From: Chryseobacterium sp. OSA05B | GTDB lineage: Bacteria > Bacteroidota > Bacteroidia > Flavobacteriales > Weeksellaceae | Assembly (NCBI RefSeq): GCF_019970065.1 | Contig: NZ_JAHXYH010000001.1 | Span: 1,488,001 to 1,552,000, forward strand | Length of the DNA: 64,000 nt | Reading direction: 5' to 3' | Shown: positions 24,844-33,733 of the stretch, one piece after another | Layout of the letters: every line of letters starts with the position of its first letter | How positions within the stretch are numbered: position 1 is the stretch's first letter | The notes under the pieces: model-generated | Database searches by the model: none | What the model was told of the DNA's origin: nothing | The model's input: only the letters and a program-made list of their open reading frames with translations | Made by a program: the position numbers and the translations under genes

Positions 24844-26433
24844 TTATTCTTTTATTACTTTAAAGGTCTGTTCAGAATCTGCTGTTTTCACTTTTACAAC
24901 ATACATTCCTGAATTCAGATCATTTGTAGGAACTACAGAAACATTGTCCTTCACAGTTTTCACAAGTCTTCCTTCAGCAGAATAGAACGATACTTCCGTT
25001 ACTTTTCTGTCCGCCGCTGAAATATTCAACACATCTTTCATTGGATTAGGATATACTGATAATTTAGCTTTAGCATTTGTTTCATTCACTGCTAATGATC
25101 CGGCAGGAACGATGGTGATGCTGTAATCTTCAGCCTGTCCGTAAGCCGCTGTTCCTGAAGTTGCAGCAAGCGTTGTACCGGAAGAATAACATGGGCTTAA
25201 ATAAGCTGTTGATCCATAGGTCTTTTTCACTCTCATTCTTGTTTTTCCTAATGTAGCTGTTGCAGGAACTACGATATTTCCGGTTGCAGTTTTCGTATCT
25301 ACACCCGTAGAATTAACAAGTGATACGATAGTTGCTGCTGTTCCGAAAAATACTTCTCCTGTATCCACGAAATCACCATCCTGATTCCAGTCTACGTAGA
25401 CAATAAATCGGTTAGAATTATTTCCATCCGTATTTCCTTTGAAAGTGATAGGATACGTTCCACCCTGTTCCACTGATACATTTTTATTGATAAAGTTTTC
25501 ATGGGTTGGGCTGGTTAACAGCTCTGAAGAAGTGTTCGTCATATTTCTTAACTGCACAGAAGTAATAGGCTCTACACCATCAGTAAACAATAGGTTTCCG
25601 AAGCAGTAAGGTGCAAATGAATCTCCGGTTGTGAAACTGGAAGTCTGACATCCTACCGCAACACCTGCAGCGTTCTTAGCAACCACCTTCCAATAGTAAG
25701 TAGCATTTCCTTGCAATGTTGTGAAATCAGCAAATAAATAATTGCTGGCCACCAGAGTCGTAGGATTCGGGTTCGTATCCAGATACAAGTCATAACTGTC
25801 AACTTTCGCTCCTCCGGTTGGTGCAGTCCAGGTTAATGTGACAGCATTTGGATTTACGCCTGTTGCCCCATTAGCTGGCGCAGTTAAAGCAGTAACACAA
25901 TTAGGAGCTACGGTAGGTGCCGTATCGCTGCTTATATTATCAAACAATAATCTAAACATATCTGGCGAAGTAGCCTGAAAGCCTACATACACCGTTTGTC
26001 CTACATAAGCGGAAAGATCTATAGAAAAGAAGGTCCATTTATTAGGAGCCGGTGCCACAGGCGTAAGTACCGTTGTAAAGGCAGCTGCAGTAGCTGTGGT
26101 CGTAGATAATTTAACCGCGTAACTTTCCACGTAATTAGGATCCTGATTCTTCACAAAATAGGTAATCCTGTCGTTAACACCAGCTACTACGGTTATAGCA
26201 GGAGTTACTAAATAATCATCATGAGCAGTAGCACTGTAGTTAATCTGTGCTGCATTCGGTAATGAATACACACTTCGCGGAGCACCGGGACCAAAAATAA
26301 ATCCATTGGCGTCTCCTCCGTTTATTACACTCCATCCCGCAGGAGTGGTAGTACCTGCATCAAAGTTTTGAGAAAATTGCGCACTGGCCAGAACTGGCAA
26401 CGCAAACAAAAACGTAAGTAATTTTGTTTTCAT
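24844..26433 (-). CDS. Type IX-secreted protein with cleaved-adhesin, FnIII and GEVED domains
   Basis: This 529-residue secreted or surface protein has a signal peptide (MKTKLLTFLFALPVLASAQF). A choice-of-anchor/cleaved-adhesin-like jelly roll at about 20-170 starts FSQNFDAGTTTPAGWSVING. A fibronectin type III domain is at about 180-268 (GVNPNAVTLTWTAPTGGAK). A GEVED-type domain at about 330-445 contains VDWNQDGDFVDTGEVFFG and AEDYSI. A C-terminal Por sorting domain ends it (YPNPMKDVLNISAADRK). No catalytic site is visible, so an adhesive role is likely. Confidence 0.92.
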   Translation of the reverse strand: MKTKLLTFLFALPVLASAQFSQNFDAGTTTPAGWSVINGGDANGFIFGPGAPRSVYSLPNAAQINYSATAHDDYLVTPAITVVAGVNDRITYFVKNQDPNYVESYAVKLSTTTATAAAFTTVLTPVAPAPNKWTFFSIDLSAYVGQTVYVGFQATSPDMFRLLFDNISSDTAPTVAPNCVTALTAPANGATGVNPNAVTLTWTAPTGGAKVDSYDLYLDTNPNPTTLVASNYLFADFTTLQGNATYYWKVVAKNAAGVAVGCQTSSFTTGDSFAPYCFGNLLFTDGVEPITSVQLRNMTNTSSELLTSPTHENFINKNVSVEQGGTYPITFKGNTDGNNSNRFIVYVDWNQDGDFVDTGEVFFGTAATIVSLVNSTGVDTKTATGNIVVPATATLGKTRMRVKKTYGSTAYLSPCYSSGTTLAATSGTAAYGQAEDYSITIVPAGSLAVNETNAKAKLSVYPNPMKDVLNISAADRKVTEVSFYSAEGRLVKTVKDNVSVVPTNDLNSGMYVVKVKTADSEQTFKVIKE

Positions 26434-26523
26434 AAAATAATTTGGTTTTTCATTAATTCACTGCCTAAAGTACAATAAACCAATAAATAAAACAAACTAT
26501 TCAGTAAAAATTTATGAAATTAA

Positions 26524-27522
26524 TTAATAGTTTTCAATAAAACGTTTAAAATCTTCAATCGTACTTTCAAGTGAGCCGGAAGATTTTCCACCTGCCGCAT
26601 TGATATGTCCACCTCCATTAAAGTACTTTCTGGAGAACTGATTGACATCTACATCATCTTTACTTCTGAAAGAAATTTTGATAAAGTCATCGTAAAGATC
26701 TTCCATAAAGAAAGCAGCCATTTTCACGCCGGCAATACTCAGTCCGTAATTCACGAAACCTTCAGTATCTCCTTTCTGGAAACCATATTCCTTAAGTTCG
26801 TTTCTGGTCAGAGACAATACGGCAACCTTACCATCATTCACCACTTCTATTCTTCCCAGTACGAGAGCTAGAAGATGAAGACGGGAAACGGTATTCGTAT
26901 CCCATGTATTTGAAGTGATCACAGAAGGATCAGCCCCTTTTTCAATTAAATTAGCGATAATTCTATGGGTGGTCGCACTCGTGGAACGGAAGCGGAACCC
27001 ACCGGTATCAGTCATAATCCCGGTATAAAGACATTCTGCCATATCCTGATCAACCAATGTTTCATCCCCCATAGCTTCAATAAAATGATAGATCATCTGT
27101 GAAGTAGCAGGAATTACAGTATCAGAATAAACAAAATCAAACTCCTCAGGCTGCTGGTGATGATCGATAAGAATTTTTTTAGCTCTTGCCTTTGTCAGCC
27201 ATTCTCCTAGAATACCGATTCTTGAAGGGGCATTGAAATCAAGACAGAAGATAACATCAGCACCGCTGATCAGTTCAAATGCATATTTTCTTTTGTATTC
27301 ACCGATAATCACCTTTTTGGATTCTGGCATCCACTTCAGAAATTTTGGAAAATCATTCGGCACAATCACTTCAGCAGGAATTCCTTTTGCTCTTAAATAA
27401 TGCTTCAGTCCCAAACTGGAGCCTATTGCATCTCCGTCCGGATTGTAATGAGTAAGGATAACTATCTTGCTTTCAGGCGTAAGTAATGCGTTGATATCTA
27501 AAAGTTCTGTTGGTGTAAACAT
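26524..27522 (-). CDS. nrnA: DHH-family bifunctional oligoribonuclease/PAP phosphatase
   Basis: This 332-residue DHH/DHHA1 phosphoesterase degrades nano-RNA and dephosphorylates pAp in characterised NrnA relatives. Metal motifs are THYNPDGDAIGSSLGL (about 25-40), CLDFNAPSRIG, the diagnostic DHH in ILIDHHQQPEEFD (about 117-129), and MTDTGGFRFRS. The DHHA1 substrate motif GGHINAAGGKSSG is near the C-terminus. All expected Asp/His ligands are present. It is divergent from rpmH; the shared 230-base gap carries the rpmH promoter. Confidence 0.93.
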   Translation of the reverse strand: MFTPTELLDINALLTPESKIVILTHYNPDGDAIGSSLGLKHYLRAKGIPAEVIVPNDFPKFLKWMPESKKVIIGEYKRKYAFELISGADVIFCLDFNAPSRIGILGEWLTKARAKKILIDHHQQPEEFDFVYSDTVIPATSQMIYHFIEAMGDETLVDQDMAECLYTGIMTDTGGFRFRSTSATTHRIIANLIEKGADPSVITSNTWDTNTVSRLHLLALVLGRIEVVNDGKVAVLSLTRNELKEYGFQKGDTEGFVNYGLSIAGVKMAAFFMEDLYDDFIKISFRSKDDVDVNQFSRKYFNGGGHINAAGGKSSGSLESTIEDFKRFIENY

Positions 27523-27680
27523 CGTGTGCTTATTTTTCTTTAAATTTGAGTTTTCAAAGATAGAGCTTTTAAATAAATCATCTCAATGTAATTTCTGTAC
27601 CCGGATTTCATTTCTCTCGCGGTTTATGAATGGAGGGGGCAAAAATATTTCAAATAATTTCTAAAAAAAGATGAGTAAAA

Positions 27681-27711
27681 TTTGTAACTTTTAAAAATTT
27701 CTATATCTTTG
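27681..27711 (+). promoter_or_regulatory. rpmH promoter
   Basis: TTTG at 27681-27684, a 19-base spacer and TATCTTTG at 27704-27711 match the Bacteroidota -33/-7 consensus. They lie 45 bases upstream of the rpmH start. Confidence 0.8.
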
Positions 27712-27755
27712 CAACCTGAAAATTAATAGATTAATTACGATTTAAATATATAGTA

Positions 27756-27914
27756 ATGAGTAAAAGAACATTCCAGCCATCAGAAAGAAAGAAAAGAAAC
27801 AAACACGGTTTCAGAGAAAGAATGTCTACGCCAAACGGGAGAAGAGTATTGGCAGCAAGAAGAGCTAAAGGCAGAAAGAGTTTAACTGTTAGTGCTGCGC
27901 GCGCTAAGAGATAA
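27756..27914 (+). CDS. rpmH: 50S ribosomal protein L34
   Basis: This 52-residue reading frame begins [20 protein letters not shown] and contains [19 protein letters not shown], the universal L34 signature. It is a basic protein of the large ribosomal subunit. It has its own consensus promoter and is followed by a hairpin. The usual neighbours rnpA and dnaA are absent here, as is common in Bacteroidota. Confidence 0.97.
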   Translation: MSKRTFQPSERKKRNKHGFRERMSTPNGRRVLAARRAKGRKSLTVSAARAKR

Positions 27915-27938
27915 TATCTCGAATATCATATACAGATC

Positions 27939-27970
27939 ATGCTTGAAAAGAAGTTTTTCAGGCATTTTTT
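27939..27970 (+). terminator. Terminator after rpmH
   Basis: TGCTTGAAAA and TTTTTCAGGCA pair imperfectly around a GAAG loop and are followed by T6. It lies about 25 bases after the rpmH stop. Confidence 0.7.
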
Positions 27971-28068
27971 GTTGTTAAAATTTCCTAAAGTTTAGGTTTT
28001 TTAAGCTTCTTTTTTCTATTTTTAAGATCTGAAAAAATATTTTAGAAATAGCACCATAAAATTGAATT

Positions 28069-28779
28069 ATGCCGCATACAAATATCTCCGGAGATAATAT
28101 TATAAGCTTACAGAACGCAAAGATTGCGCAAAAAAACTTCACTGTTCTTTCTGATGTTAATCTTAACATTAAAAAAGGCAGATTCTGCTACCTTATCGGA
28201 AAGACAGGTTCCGGAAAAAGCTCACTATTAAAGACGCTTTACGGACACATTCCTTTGGCATCCGGACATGGTGCTGTGGTTGGCTTTGAGCTTGCCAAAT
28301 TAAGACCTTCGGACATTCCCAACCTGAGAAGAAAGCTAGGAATTGTATTCCAGGATTTCCAGTTGCTTTCGGATAGAACTGTTGAAAAAAACCTAAAATT
28401 CGTCCTTGAAGCTACAGGATGGAATGATAAAGTAAAAATGGAAGACCGCATCAACGAAGTTTTAGGAAGCGTTAATATGAAGAGCAAAAAGCACAAAATG
28501 CCTCATGAGCTTTCAGGTGGTGAGCAACAGCGTGTGGCCATTGCCAGAGCCTTACTCAATCATCCTGACTTAATCCTCGCCGATGAGCCTACAGGAAACC
28601 TTGACCCCGAAACATCCAATGAAATCATGACCCTTCTGAAGCAGGTAGCCCTTGAAAACGGAGCTGCTGTAGTAATGGCCACCCATGACTACCATATGAT
28701 CCAAAACTTCCCTGGAGAAGCGATCAGATGTGAAGATGGAAAAGTTTCTGTACTGGATACAGCTGAGTTATTTGAGTAA
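28069..28779 (+). CDS. ftsE: FtsE-type ABC transporter ATP-binding protein
   Basis: This 236-residue ABC ATPase has Walker A in LIGKTGSGKSSLLKTLYG at about 43-60 and the Q-loop in GIVFQDFQLLSDRTVEKNL. The signature is LSGGEQQRVAIARALLNHPD (about 143-162), Walker B is LILADEPTGNLDPETS, and a switch His lies in ATHDYHMI. The sequence is closest in style to FtsE, which with FtsX regulates cell-wall hydrolysis at division; FtsX is not adjacent, so assignment to FtsE rather than a LolD/MacB-type ATPase is by resemblance. Confidence 0.82.
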   Translation: MPHTNISGDNIISLQNAKIAQKNFTVLSDVNLNIKKGRFCYLIGKTGSGKSSLLKTLYGHIPLASGHGAVVGFELAKLRPSDIPNLRRKLGIVFQDFQLLSDRTVEKNLKFVLEATGWNDKVKMEDRINEVLGSVNMKSKKHKMPHELSGGEQQRVAIARALLNHPDLILADEPTGNLDPETSNEIMTLLKQVALENGAAVVMATHDYHMIQNFPGEAIRCEDGKVSVLDTAELFE

Positions 28780-28784
28780 GAAGA

Positions 28785-28855
28785 AAGAGATTTAGATAAA
28801 AACTAAGCAGTCACCATCTAACTTCTAATCTCTAATTTCTAACCTCTATTTTTAA
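28785..28855. repeat. Word repeat between convergent genes
   Basis: Short variants of atctaacttctaatctctaatttctaacctc fill the gap between the ftsE-type gene and the methyltransferase gene. It is of the same character as the repeats at 8425, 11658, 14748 and 34214. Confidence 0.55.
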
Positions 28856-29540
28856 AGACATGAAACTCCTTTGTGAGTTCAAGATATGAGTCCGAGTATT
28901 GTCTCGGACTTTTTTCTATCACAAAATCAGACTCTTCAACAGGCCTTTCTGCAAACAAAAACTCAAGAACTAATCTTTTCGTTTTGGAATTTTCTATCCC
29001 TTTGATATTGACTTTGCGTTTTAGAAACAAACGATTTTCCGAAGCCGTTTCGATAAAACCATTACCAGCTTCAGCAGGAATAATAACCGACAAAATCCCA
29101 TGATCAGCCAAAATTTTTACAGAAGCCACAATAAGCTGCTGGAAATTTAATTCTACGGTCTGGCGGGCAATTTTATCTTTATCAGATTCGGATTCTTCAA
29201 AATAGGGAGGGTTTGAAATAATAAGATCAAATTTCTTTTCTGTTTCAAAAGCCTTAAGATCCTGATGAATATTTTTCAGCCTATCATGAAAGGGAGAATG
29301 TTCAAAATTCGTCCTCGTGAGTGAAACGGCCTCCTCATTAATATCCAGACCTAGAAAAGATGCCTGACTGTTCCTTTGCGCAAGCATTAAAGAAATCAGG
29401 CCGGTTCCGGTTCCTATTTCCAAAACCTCCGAAGCATTTTGCACATCAGCCAGAGCACCCAACAATACCCCATCCGTTCCTACCCGGAAGACGTTTTTTG
29501 ACTGTTGAATTTCGAAATGTTTAAAGGTAAAAGGCTTCAC
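28839..29540 (-). CDS. trmN6: tRNA1(Val) (adenine(37)-N6)-methyltransferase-like protein
   Basis: This 233-residue SAM-dependent methyltransferase has motif I VLEIGTGTGLISLMLAQR at about 39-56 and the N6-adenine catalytic motif NPPYFEESESDKDKIARQ at about 110-127, as in YfiC/TrmN6. The start codon is GTG at 29540 and overlaps the stop of the histidine-kinase gene by one base (TAGTG), so the two are coupled. In E. coli the enzyme modifies A37 of tRNA1-Val; the target here is inferred. Confidence 0.87.
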   Translation of the reverse strand: MKPFTFKHFEIQQSKNVFRVGTDGVLLGALADVQNASEVLEIGTGTGLISLMLAQRNSQASFLGLDINEEAVSLTRTNFEHSPFHDRLKNIHQDLKAFETEKKFDLIISNPPYFEESESDKDKIARQTVELNFQQLIVASVKILADHGILSVIIPAEAGNGFIETASENRLFLKRKVNIKGIENSKTKRLVLEFLFAERPVEESDFVIEKSPRQYSDSYLELTKEFHVFKNRG

Positions 29541-30994
29541 TATAAATTCGTAGGCAGTGTAATGGTAAATGTAGATCCCTTCCCTACTTCAGACTTCACC
29601 GCGATCTCCCCTTTGTAATCCTCGATCATCTTTCTGACCATCGAGAGACCAAGTCCCATCCCGCTGTTTTTAGAAGTAAAATTAGGCTCAAATATCCTTT
29701 CATACATATTATCAGGAATTCCTACCCCGTTGTCCTGCACAGAGATCATTACCCTTCTCTGATGCTGTTCCACATCCACATTGATGATGAGCTTACGTTC
29801 ATCACTCTGAGCCTGCTTGGCATTGGTTACAAGATTGGTGATGATTCTGGAAAGATAGATCCTATCCATATTGATCATGATATTCCCTTTATTGGAATGC
29901 ATAAAGATACTGTCATCATTGAAAACGCGCAGAATATCTTCCACTTCCGTATTCAGATTAATGACTTCATTATTTTTTTCAGGAAGCTTGGCAAATTCTG
30001 AGAAAGCAGAAGCTACCGTAGCAATCAGATCGATCTGATCCACCATTGTTTTGCTCATCTGCTTTACCCTTTCTCTGATATTCGGATCTTCCGGATCGAA
30101 TTTTCTTTCAAAGTTCTGGATAGTAAGTTTCATAGGCGTAAGAGGATTTTTCACCTCATGCGCCACCTGCTTTGCCATTTCTCTCCAGGCTTCTTCAGAT
30201 GCTTTGAAACGCAATCTTTCTTTCTGGTCCTGAATCTGCAGAATCATTCTGTTATAAGCTCTTGCCAAGGCATTAAGCTCATCATTTTTATAATATCTGA
30301 TAGGACGCATTTCATTTTCAAATAATGTAATACGCGTGATCATATCAGAAAATTTAGTAATATTTTTCGCTAAACTGTTTGAGGTTACCCAGCTTATCCA
30401 AATACTGAATAAAATAAGAAAGATATCTACCAATAAAATGTATTTGATATACTGGTGAAGAACATCCAGATAAGCAGATTCATTGTGATACAAAGGAATA
30501 TACACAATTCCAATAGGCTCCAGTTCATTGTTTTTCAAGAGGAGATAAGACGAGGTGCGTCCTGCATCTTTTTTCTTATCATATCCTTTGATATCCACCC
30601 TTGAATCGGTGGACAGAATTTTATTGACGATATTGATAGGAATCGTTTTCTGATCAATCAGGCTTTCGTCTTTATTGGATAAAAGATAATTCCCTTTCAG
30701 ATCATAGATGACAATATCGTGCTGGTTGATGTCTGCTATCTCGAAAATTTTATTCCCCAATACCATAGGCAGATCTTCCGTTTCTACAAGAGTCCGGCTT
30801 ACGGCATAATCAAGGTATCTCATCACTGCATTGGTCTTCTCCTGCATATCAATATTACTTTGCTGCAGAGAATTATTCCTTAAGACAAAATAGGGAACGA
30901 GCGATGTAGCGACAACACTTAAAAAACAAACGAGGAGGAATCCGAAAAACACCCGGTTCCTTAAACTGTATCCTTTGTATTTACTTATCGGCAT
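29540..30994 (-). CDS. NtrY-like sensor histidine kinase
   Basis: This 484-residue membrane kinase has TM1 at about 16-37 and a periplasmic sensor region at 38-183. TM2 at about 184-205 leads into a HAMP-like segment to about 258. The HisKA dimerisation helix has the phospho-acceptor His279 in AKQVAHEVKNPLTPMKLTIQ. The HATPase domain shows the N box ITNLVTNAKQAQ, G1 QDNGVGIP and G2 GMGLGLSMVRKM. No response regulator is adjacent, so its partner is encoded elsewhere. It lies one base after the ribE stop and overlaps trmN6. Confidence 0.92.
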   Translation of the reverse strand: MPISKYKGYSLRNRVFFGFLLVCFLSVVATSLVPYFVLRNNSLQQSNIDMQEKTNAVMRYLDYAVSRTLVETEDLPMVLGNKIFEIADINQHDIVIYDLKGNYLLSNKDESLIDQKTIPINIVNKILSTDSRVDIKGYDKKKDAGRTSSYLLLKNNELEPIGIVYIPLYHNESAYLDVLHQYIKYILLVDIFLILFSIWISWVTSNSLAKNITKFSDMITRITLFENEMRPIRYYKNDELNALARAYNRMILQIQDQKERLRFKASEEAWREMAKQVAHEVKNPLTPMKLTIQNFERKFDPEDPNIRERVKQMSKTMVDQIDLIATVASAFSEFAKLPEKNNEVINLNTEVEDILRVFNDDSIFMHSNKGNIMINMDRIYLSRIITNLVTNAKQAQSDERKLIINVDVEQHQRRVMISVQDNGVGIPDNMYERIFEPNFTSKNSGMGLGLSMVRKMIEDYKGEIAVKSEVGKGSTFTITLPTNL

Positions 30995-30995
30995 C

Positions 30996-31580
30996 CTACT
31001 TTTTAATTAACCTAGCAATATACTTACCAATGATGTCAAATTCTAAATTAACCTGATCTCCGATTTTAAGATGCTGCATATTGGTAAACTCCCAGGTGTA
31101 TGGAATGATAGCCACAGAAAACTGAGTATCTTCACTTTTTGCCACTGTAAGACTGATTCCGTTTACCGTAATAGAACCTTGCGGAACCGTTACAAAACTG
31201 CTGTTATCTTCATATTTAATAGTAATAAAATAACTTCCGTCTTTATTTTCGATTCCTGCTACTTCACCGGTATTGTCAACGTGGCCCTGTACAATATGTC
31301 CGTCCAGTCTTCCATCCATCTTCATGCATCGCTCAAGATTCACGACTGTACCTACGTCCCATTTTCCAAGATTGGTCTTTTCCAATGTTTCATTGATTGC
31401 TGTTACCACATATTGATCCTCTTTAATCTCAACAACTGTCAGGCAACACCCGTTATGAGCCAGACTCTGGTCTATTTTCAATTCGCTGGTAAAAGGACAT
31501 GTTAGGGTGAAATCTATGTTGCTTCCTTTTTCTTCAATCTTTTCAATAACGCCAACTGCTTCAATAATTCCTGTGAACAT
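30996..31580 (-). CDS. ribE: Riboflavin synthase alpha subunit
   Basis: This 194-residue enzyme dismutates two 6,7-dimethyl-8-ribityllumazine molecules to riboflavin. It has the two internal lumazine-binding repeats: MFTGIIEAVGVIEKIEEKGS with HNGCCLTVVEI in the first (1-97), and GHIVQGHVDNTGEVAGIENK with ITVNGISLTVAK in the second (98-190). Length is about normal. It is first of a minus-strand unit with the histidine kinase and trmN6, and is divergent from pdxA. Confidence 0.95.
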   Translation of the reverse strand: MFTGIIEAVGVIEKIEEKGSNIDFTLTCPFTSELKIDQSLAHNGCCLTVVEIKEDQYVVTAINETLEKTNLGKWDVGTVVNLERCMKMDGRLDGHIVQGHVDNTGEVAGIENKDGSYFITIKYEDNSSFVTVPQGSITVNGISLTVAKSEDTQFSVAIIPYTWEFTNMQHLKIGDQVNLEFDIIGKYIARLIKK

Positions 31581-31592
31581 ATTATTTTTTGC

Positions 31593-31622
31593 TAAATTTG
31601 TAAATTATAATCTTCAAAGATA
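31593..31622. promoter_or_regulatory. Divergent -7 elements for pdxA and ribE
   Basis: TAAATTTG at 31593-31600 (plus strand, 29 bases before pdxA) and the minus-strand TATCTTTG at 31615-31622 both match TAnnTTTG. Neither has a -33 TTG at standard spacing. The gap is only 48 bases, so the two promoters must overlap. Confidence 0.5.
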
Positions 31623-31628
31623 ATCAAA

Positions 31629-32720
31629 ATGAGCCCAAAAAACCATAAAGTACGAGTAGGAATTTCAATAGGTGATTTTAACGGCATCGGTCCGGAGATC
31701 ATCATGAAGTCCCTGACAGACAAAACCATTACGGATTTTTTCACTCCGGTGATTTTTGGCTCGGGAAAGTTATTTACCTTCCAGAAAAATATTTTCAAGC
31801 TGAATCTGAATTTCAACTACGTAAATGAAGCATCGCAGGCTCAGCCTGGAAAACTCAATATGGTGAACCTGACCAAGGATAATGTGAATGTAGAATTAGG
31901 TGTTCCTACTGAAGAATCCACCAAAATGGCTATCGAATCTTTAGAACTGGCGACGGAAGCTCTAATGAAAGGCGACATCGATGTCCTTGTCACAGCGCCT
32001 ATCAACAAAGATGAAATGGTGAAAATGGGCTTTAAGCATGCCGGACACACAGGCTATTTTGAAGAAAAATTCAGTAAAAAAGGACTGATGTTCTTAGTTA
32101 CGGAAGATCTGAAAGTAGCGGTATCCACACACCACATTCCCATTGCCAGCGTAGCAGAAAATATTTCCAAAGAAAAAATAAAAAAACAGATCAGAGCCCT
32201 GAATCAGACATTGATCGAGGATTTCTGCATCCAGAAACCAAAAATTGCAGTGTTGGGGTTAAATCCACATGCAGGAGACGGAGGCGTAATCGGAAAAGAG
32301 GAGATCGAAATTATAGAGCCGGCCATCAAAGAACTTTCTGACAACGGAATACTGGCTTTCGGACCTTATCCTGCAGACAGCTTCTTTCAGCCGAATAAGT
32401 ACAGAAATTTCGATGCGGTTTTAGCCATGTACCACGATCAGGGACTGGCACCCTTCAAAACTTTAGCCTACGAAGAAGGTGTGAATTACACGGCCGGACT
32501 TCCGTTTATCAGGACCTCTCCGGACCACGGAGTGGCCTATGATATTGCAGGAAAAAACATCGCAGATGAGCAAAGTTTTACAGAAGCCATCTTCACTGCG
32601 ATTAAAATATTTAAGAACAGAAGCGAATATAACGATCTGATGACCAATCGTATGCAGCCAAGAAAAATGGCGGTAGACAACGGAGTGGATGAAGATCTGC
32701 CTGATGAAAATGAAGGATAA
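31629..32720 (+). CDS. pdxA: 4-hydroxythreonine-4-phosphate dehydrogenase
   Basis: This 363-residue NAD-dependent enzyme serves pyridoxal 5'-phosphate synthesis. It begins VRVGISIGDFNGIGPEIIMK, the conserved N-terminal motif. The metal-binding His residues lie in HAGHTGYFEEKF (about 137-148), the region around LGLNPHAGDGGVIG (about 211-224), and AMYHDQGLAPFKTLAYEEG (about 266-284). TSPDHGVAYDIAGK follows. The C-terminal tail is acidic. It is alone, followed by the DUF177-rpmF unit with its own promoter. Confidence 0.96.
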   Translation: MSPKNHKVRVGISIGDFNGIGPEIIMKSLTDKTITDFFTPVIFGSGKLFTFQKNIFKLNLNFNYVNEASQAQPGKLNMVNLTKDNVNVELGVPTEESTKMAIESLELATEALMKGDIDVLVTAPINKDEMVKMGFKHAGHTGYFEEKFSKKGLMFLVTEDLKVAVSTHHIPIASVAENISKEKIKKQIRALNQTLIEDFCIQKPKIAVLGLNPHAGDGGVIGKEEIEIIEPAIKELSDNGILAFGPYPADSFFQPNKYRNFDAVLAMYHDQGLAPFKTLAYEEGVNYTAGLPFIRTSPDHGVAYDIAGKNIADEQSFTEAIFTAIKIFKNRSEYNDLMTNRMQPRKMAVDNGVDEDLPDENEG

Positions 32721-32762
32721 TTCGTTAAAACAAATTTTAAATTAATTTGTTATGGATTTTAT

Positions 32763-32792
32763 TTGTTATTATAAAAAAATTGCATATTTTTG
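32763..32792 (+). promoter_or_regulatory. Promoter of the DUF177-rpmF unit
   Basis: TTG at 32763-32765, a 19-base spacer and TATTTTTG at 32785-32792 match the consensus. Transcription would start within a few bases of the start codon at 32805, giving a very short leader. Confidence 0.75.
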
Positions 32793-32804
32793 CACACTCA
32801 TTTT

Positions 32805-33335
32805 ATGGACAAGTTAAGAAACTATGACGTAAGCTTTTCCGGACTCAAAAACGGGAAGCACGTGTTCAAATTTGAGATAGATAAATCGTTCTTTCAATTA
32901 TTTGACACTGAACAGGAATTTACAAATCCTAAAATCGTAGCTGATGTTTTCCTTGAAAAGCACACTACATTTTTAGAATTTGAGATCAAAGTACAAGGGA
33001 CAGTAGAACTCATTTGTGATCTCACAAATGATGAATTCGACTATCCTATTGAAAACGAGATTGGAATTTTGGTACATTTTGGTGAAGAATATGACGACAG
33101 CAATGAAGATGTCATTACTATTCCAGCCTCAGATCATGCCTTTAATGTGGCTCAGTTGATCTACGAAAATGTACAGCTTTCTATACCGATGAAAAAAATT
33201 TCACCGAATGTAAGCGATGAAGATCTTGAAATCCTAAACAGGTTCAGTCCGAAAGATATTGAGGAACCCGAAGAGGAAAAACAGGAAAGCGACCCGAGAT
33301 GGGACGCGCTGAGAAGATTAAAAGACAATAATTAA
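32805..33335 (+). CDS. DUF177 (YceD-like) protein
   Basis: This 176-residue protein of the DUF177/YceD family begins MDKLRNYDVSFSGLKNG; the start at 32805 is preferred to an upstream ATG at 32790, which overlaps the promoter. The conserved core is GTVELICDLTNDEFDYPIE, and the C-terminus has SDPRWDALRRLKDNN, the family's closing motif. YceD sits upstream of rpmF in most bacteria and has been linked to large-subunit rRNA metabolism; here too rpmF follows 67 bases later. Confidence 0.92.
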   Translation: MDKLRNYDVSFSGLKNGKHVFKFEIDKSFFQLFDTEQEFTNPKIVADVFLEKHTTFLEFEIKVQGTVELICDLTNDEFDYPIENEIGILVHFGEEYDDSNEDVITIPASDHAFNVAQLIYENVQLSIPMKKISPNVSDEDLEILNRFSPKDIEEPEEEKQESDPRWDALRRLKDNN

Positions 33336-33402
33336 ATAAAAATAATTTAAATATGATGAGATGATGAATCTCATCGCTCATCAATTAAAAAAGTTATTCA
33401 AA

Positions 33403-33606
33403 ATGGCACATCCTAAGAGAAGACAGTCGTCCACAAGAAGAGATAAGAGAAGAACTCATTATAAAGCAGTAGTTCCTCAATTAGCGAAAGATGCAACAAC
33501 TGGTGAACTTCACCTTTACCACAGAGCTCACTGGCATGAAGGAAAACTTTACTACAGAGGTAAAGTAGTATTGGAAAAAGAAGTAGCAACTACAGAAGAA
33601 AACTAA
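33403..33606 (+). CDS. rpmF: 50S ribosomal protein L32
   Basis: This 67-residue protein begins [20 protein letters not shown], the L32 signature; a frame open back to 33361 is not used because L32 always begins MA(V/H)PK. It lacks the two CxxC zinc pairs found in some L32 proteins, so it is the zinc-free form. It is the second gene after DUF177 and is followed by a strong terminator. Confidence 0.97.
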   Translation: MAHPKRRQSSTRRDKRRTHYKAVVPQLAKDATTGELHLYHRAHWHEGKLYYRGKVVLEKEVATTEEN

Positions 33607-33642
33607 GAGTCGCTTTTCACTGAAAAAGCCTCATTTTAATAC

Positions 33643-33680
33643 AAAAACCGCCCGATTTTGATAAAATTGGGCGGTTTTTT
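33643..33680 (+). terminator. Terminator after rpmF
   Basis: AAAACCGCCCGATTTT and AAAATTGGGCGGTTTT form a long stem with one mismatch and a GATA loop, followed by a T run. Confidence 0.93.
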
Positions 33681-33681
33681 G

Positions 33682-33710
33682 TTGTTTTTTATGTTTTTTT
33701 GGTATCTTTG
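33682..33710 (+). promoter_or_regulatory. accB-accC promoter
   Basis: TTG at 33682-33684, an 18-base spacer and TATCTTTG at 33703-33710 match the consensus. The accB start lies 24 bases downstream. Confidence 0.82.
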
Positions 33711-33733
33711 AGCCAAAATCAAATATCAAATTT

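Noticed and set aside
27939..28068. FtsX or other partner gene beside the ftsE-type gene
   Set aside because: The flanking gaps hold only a terminator and AT-rich DNA; no polytopic protein gene is adjacent.
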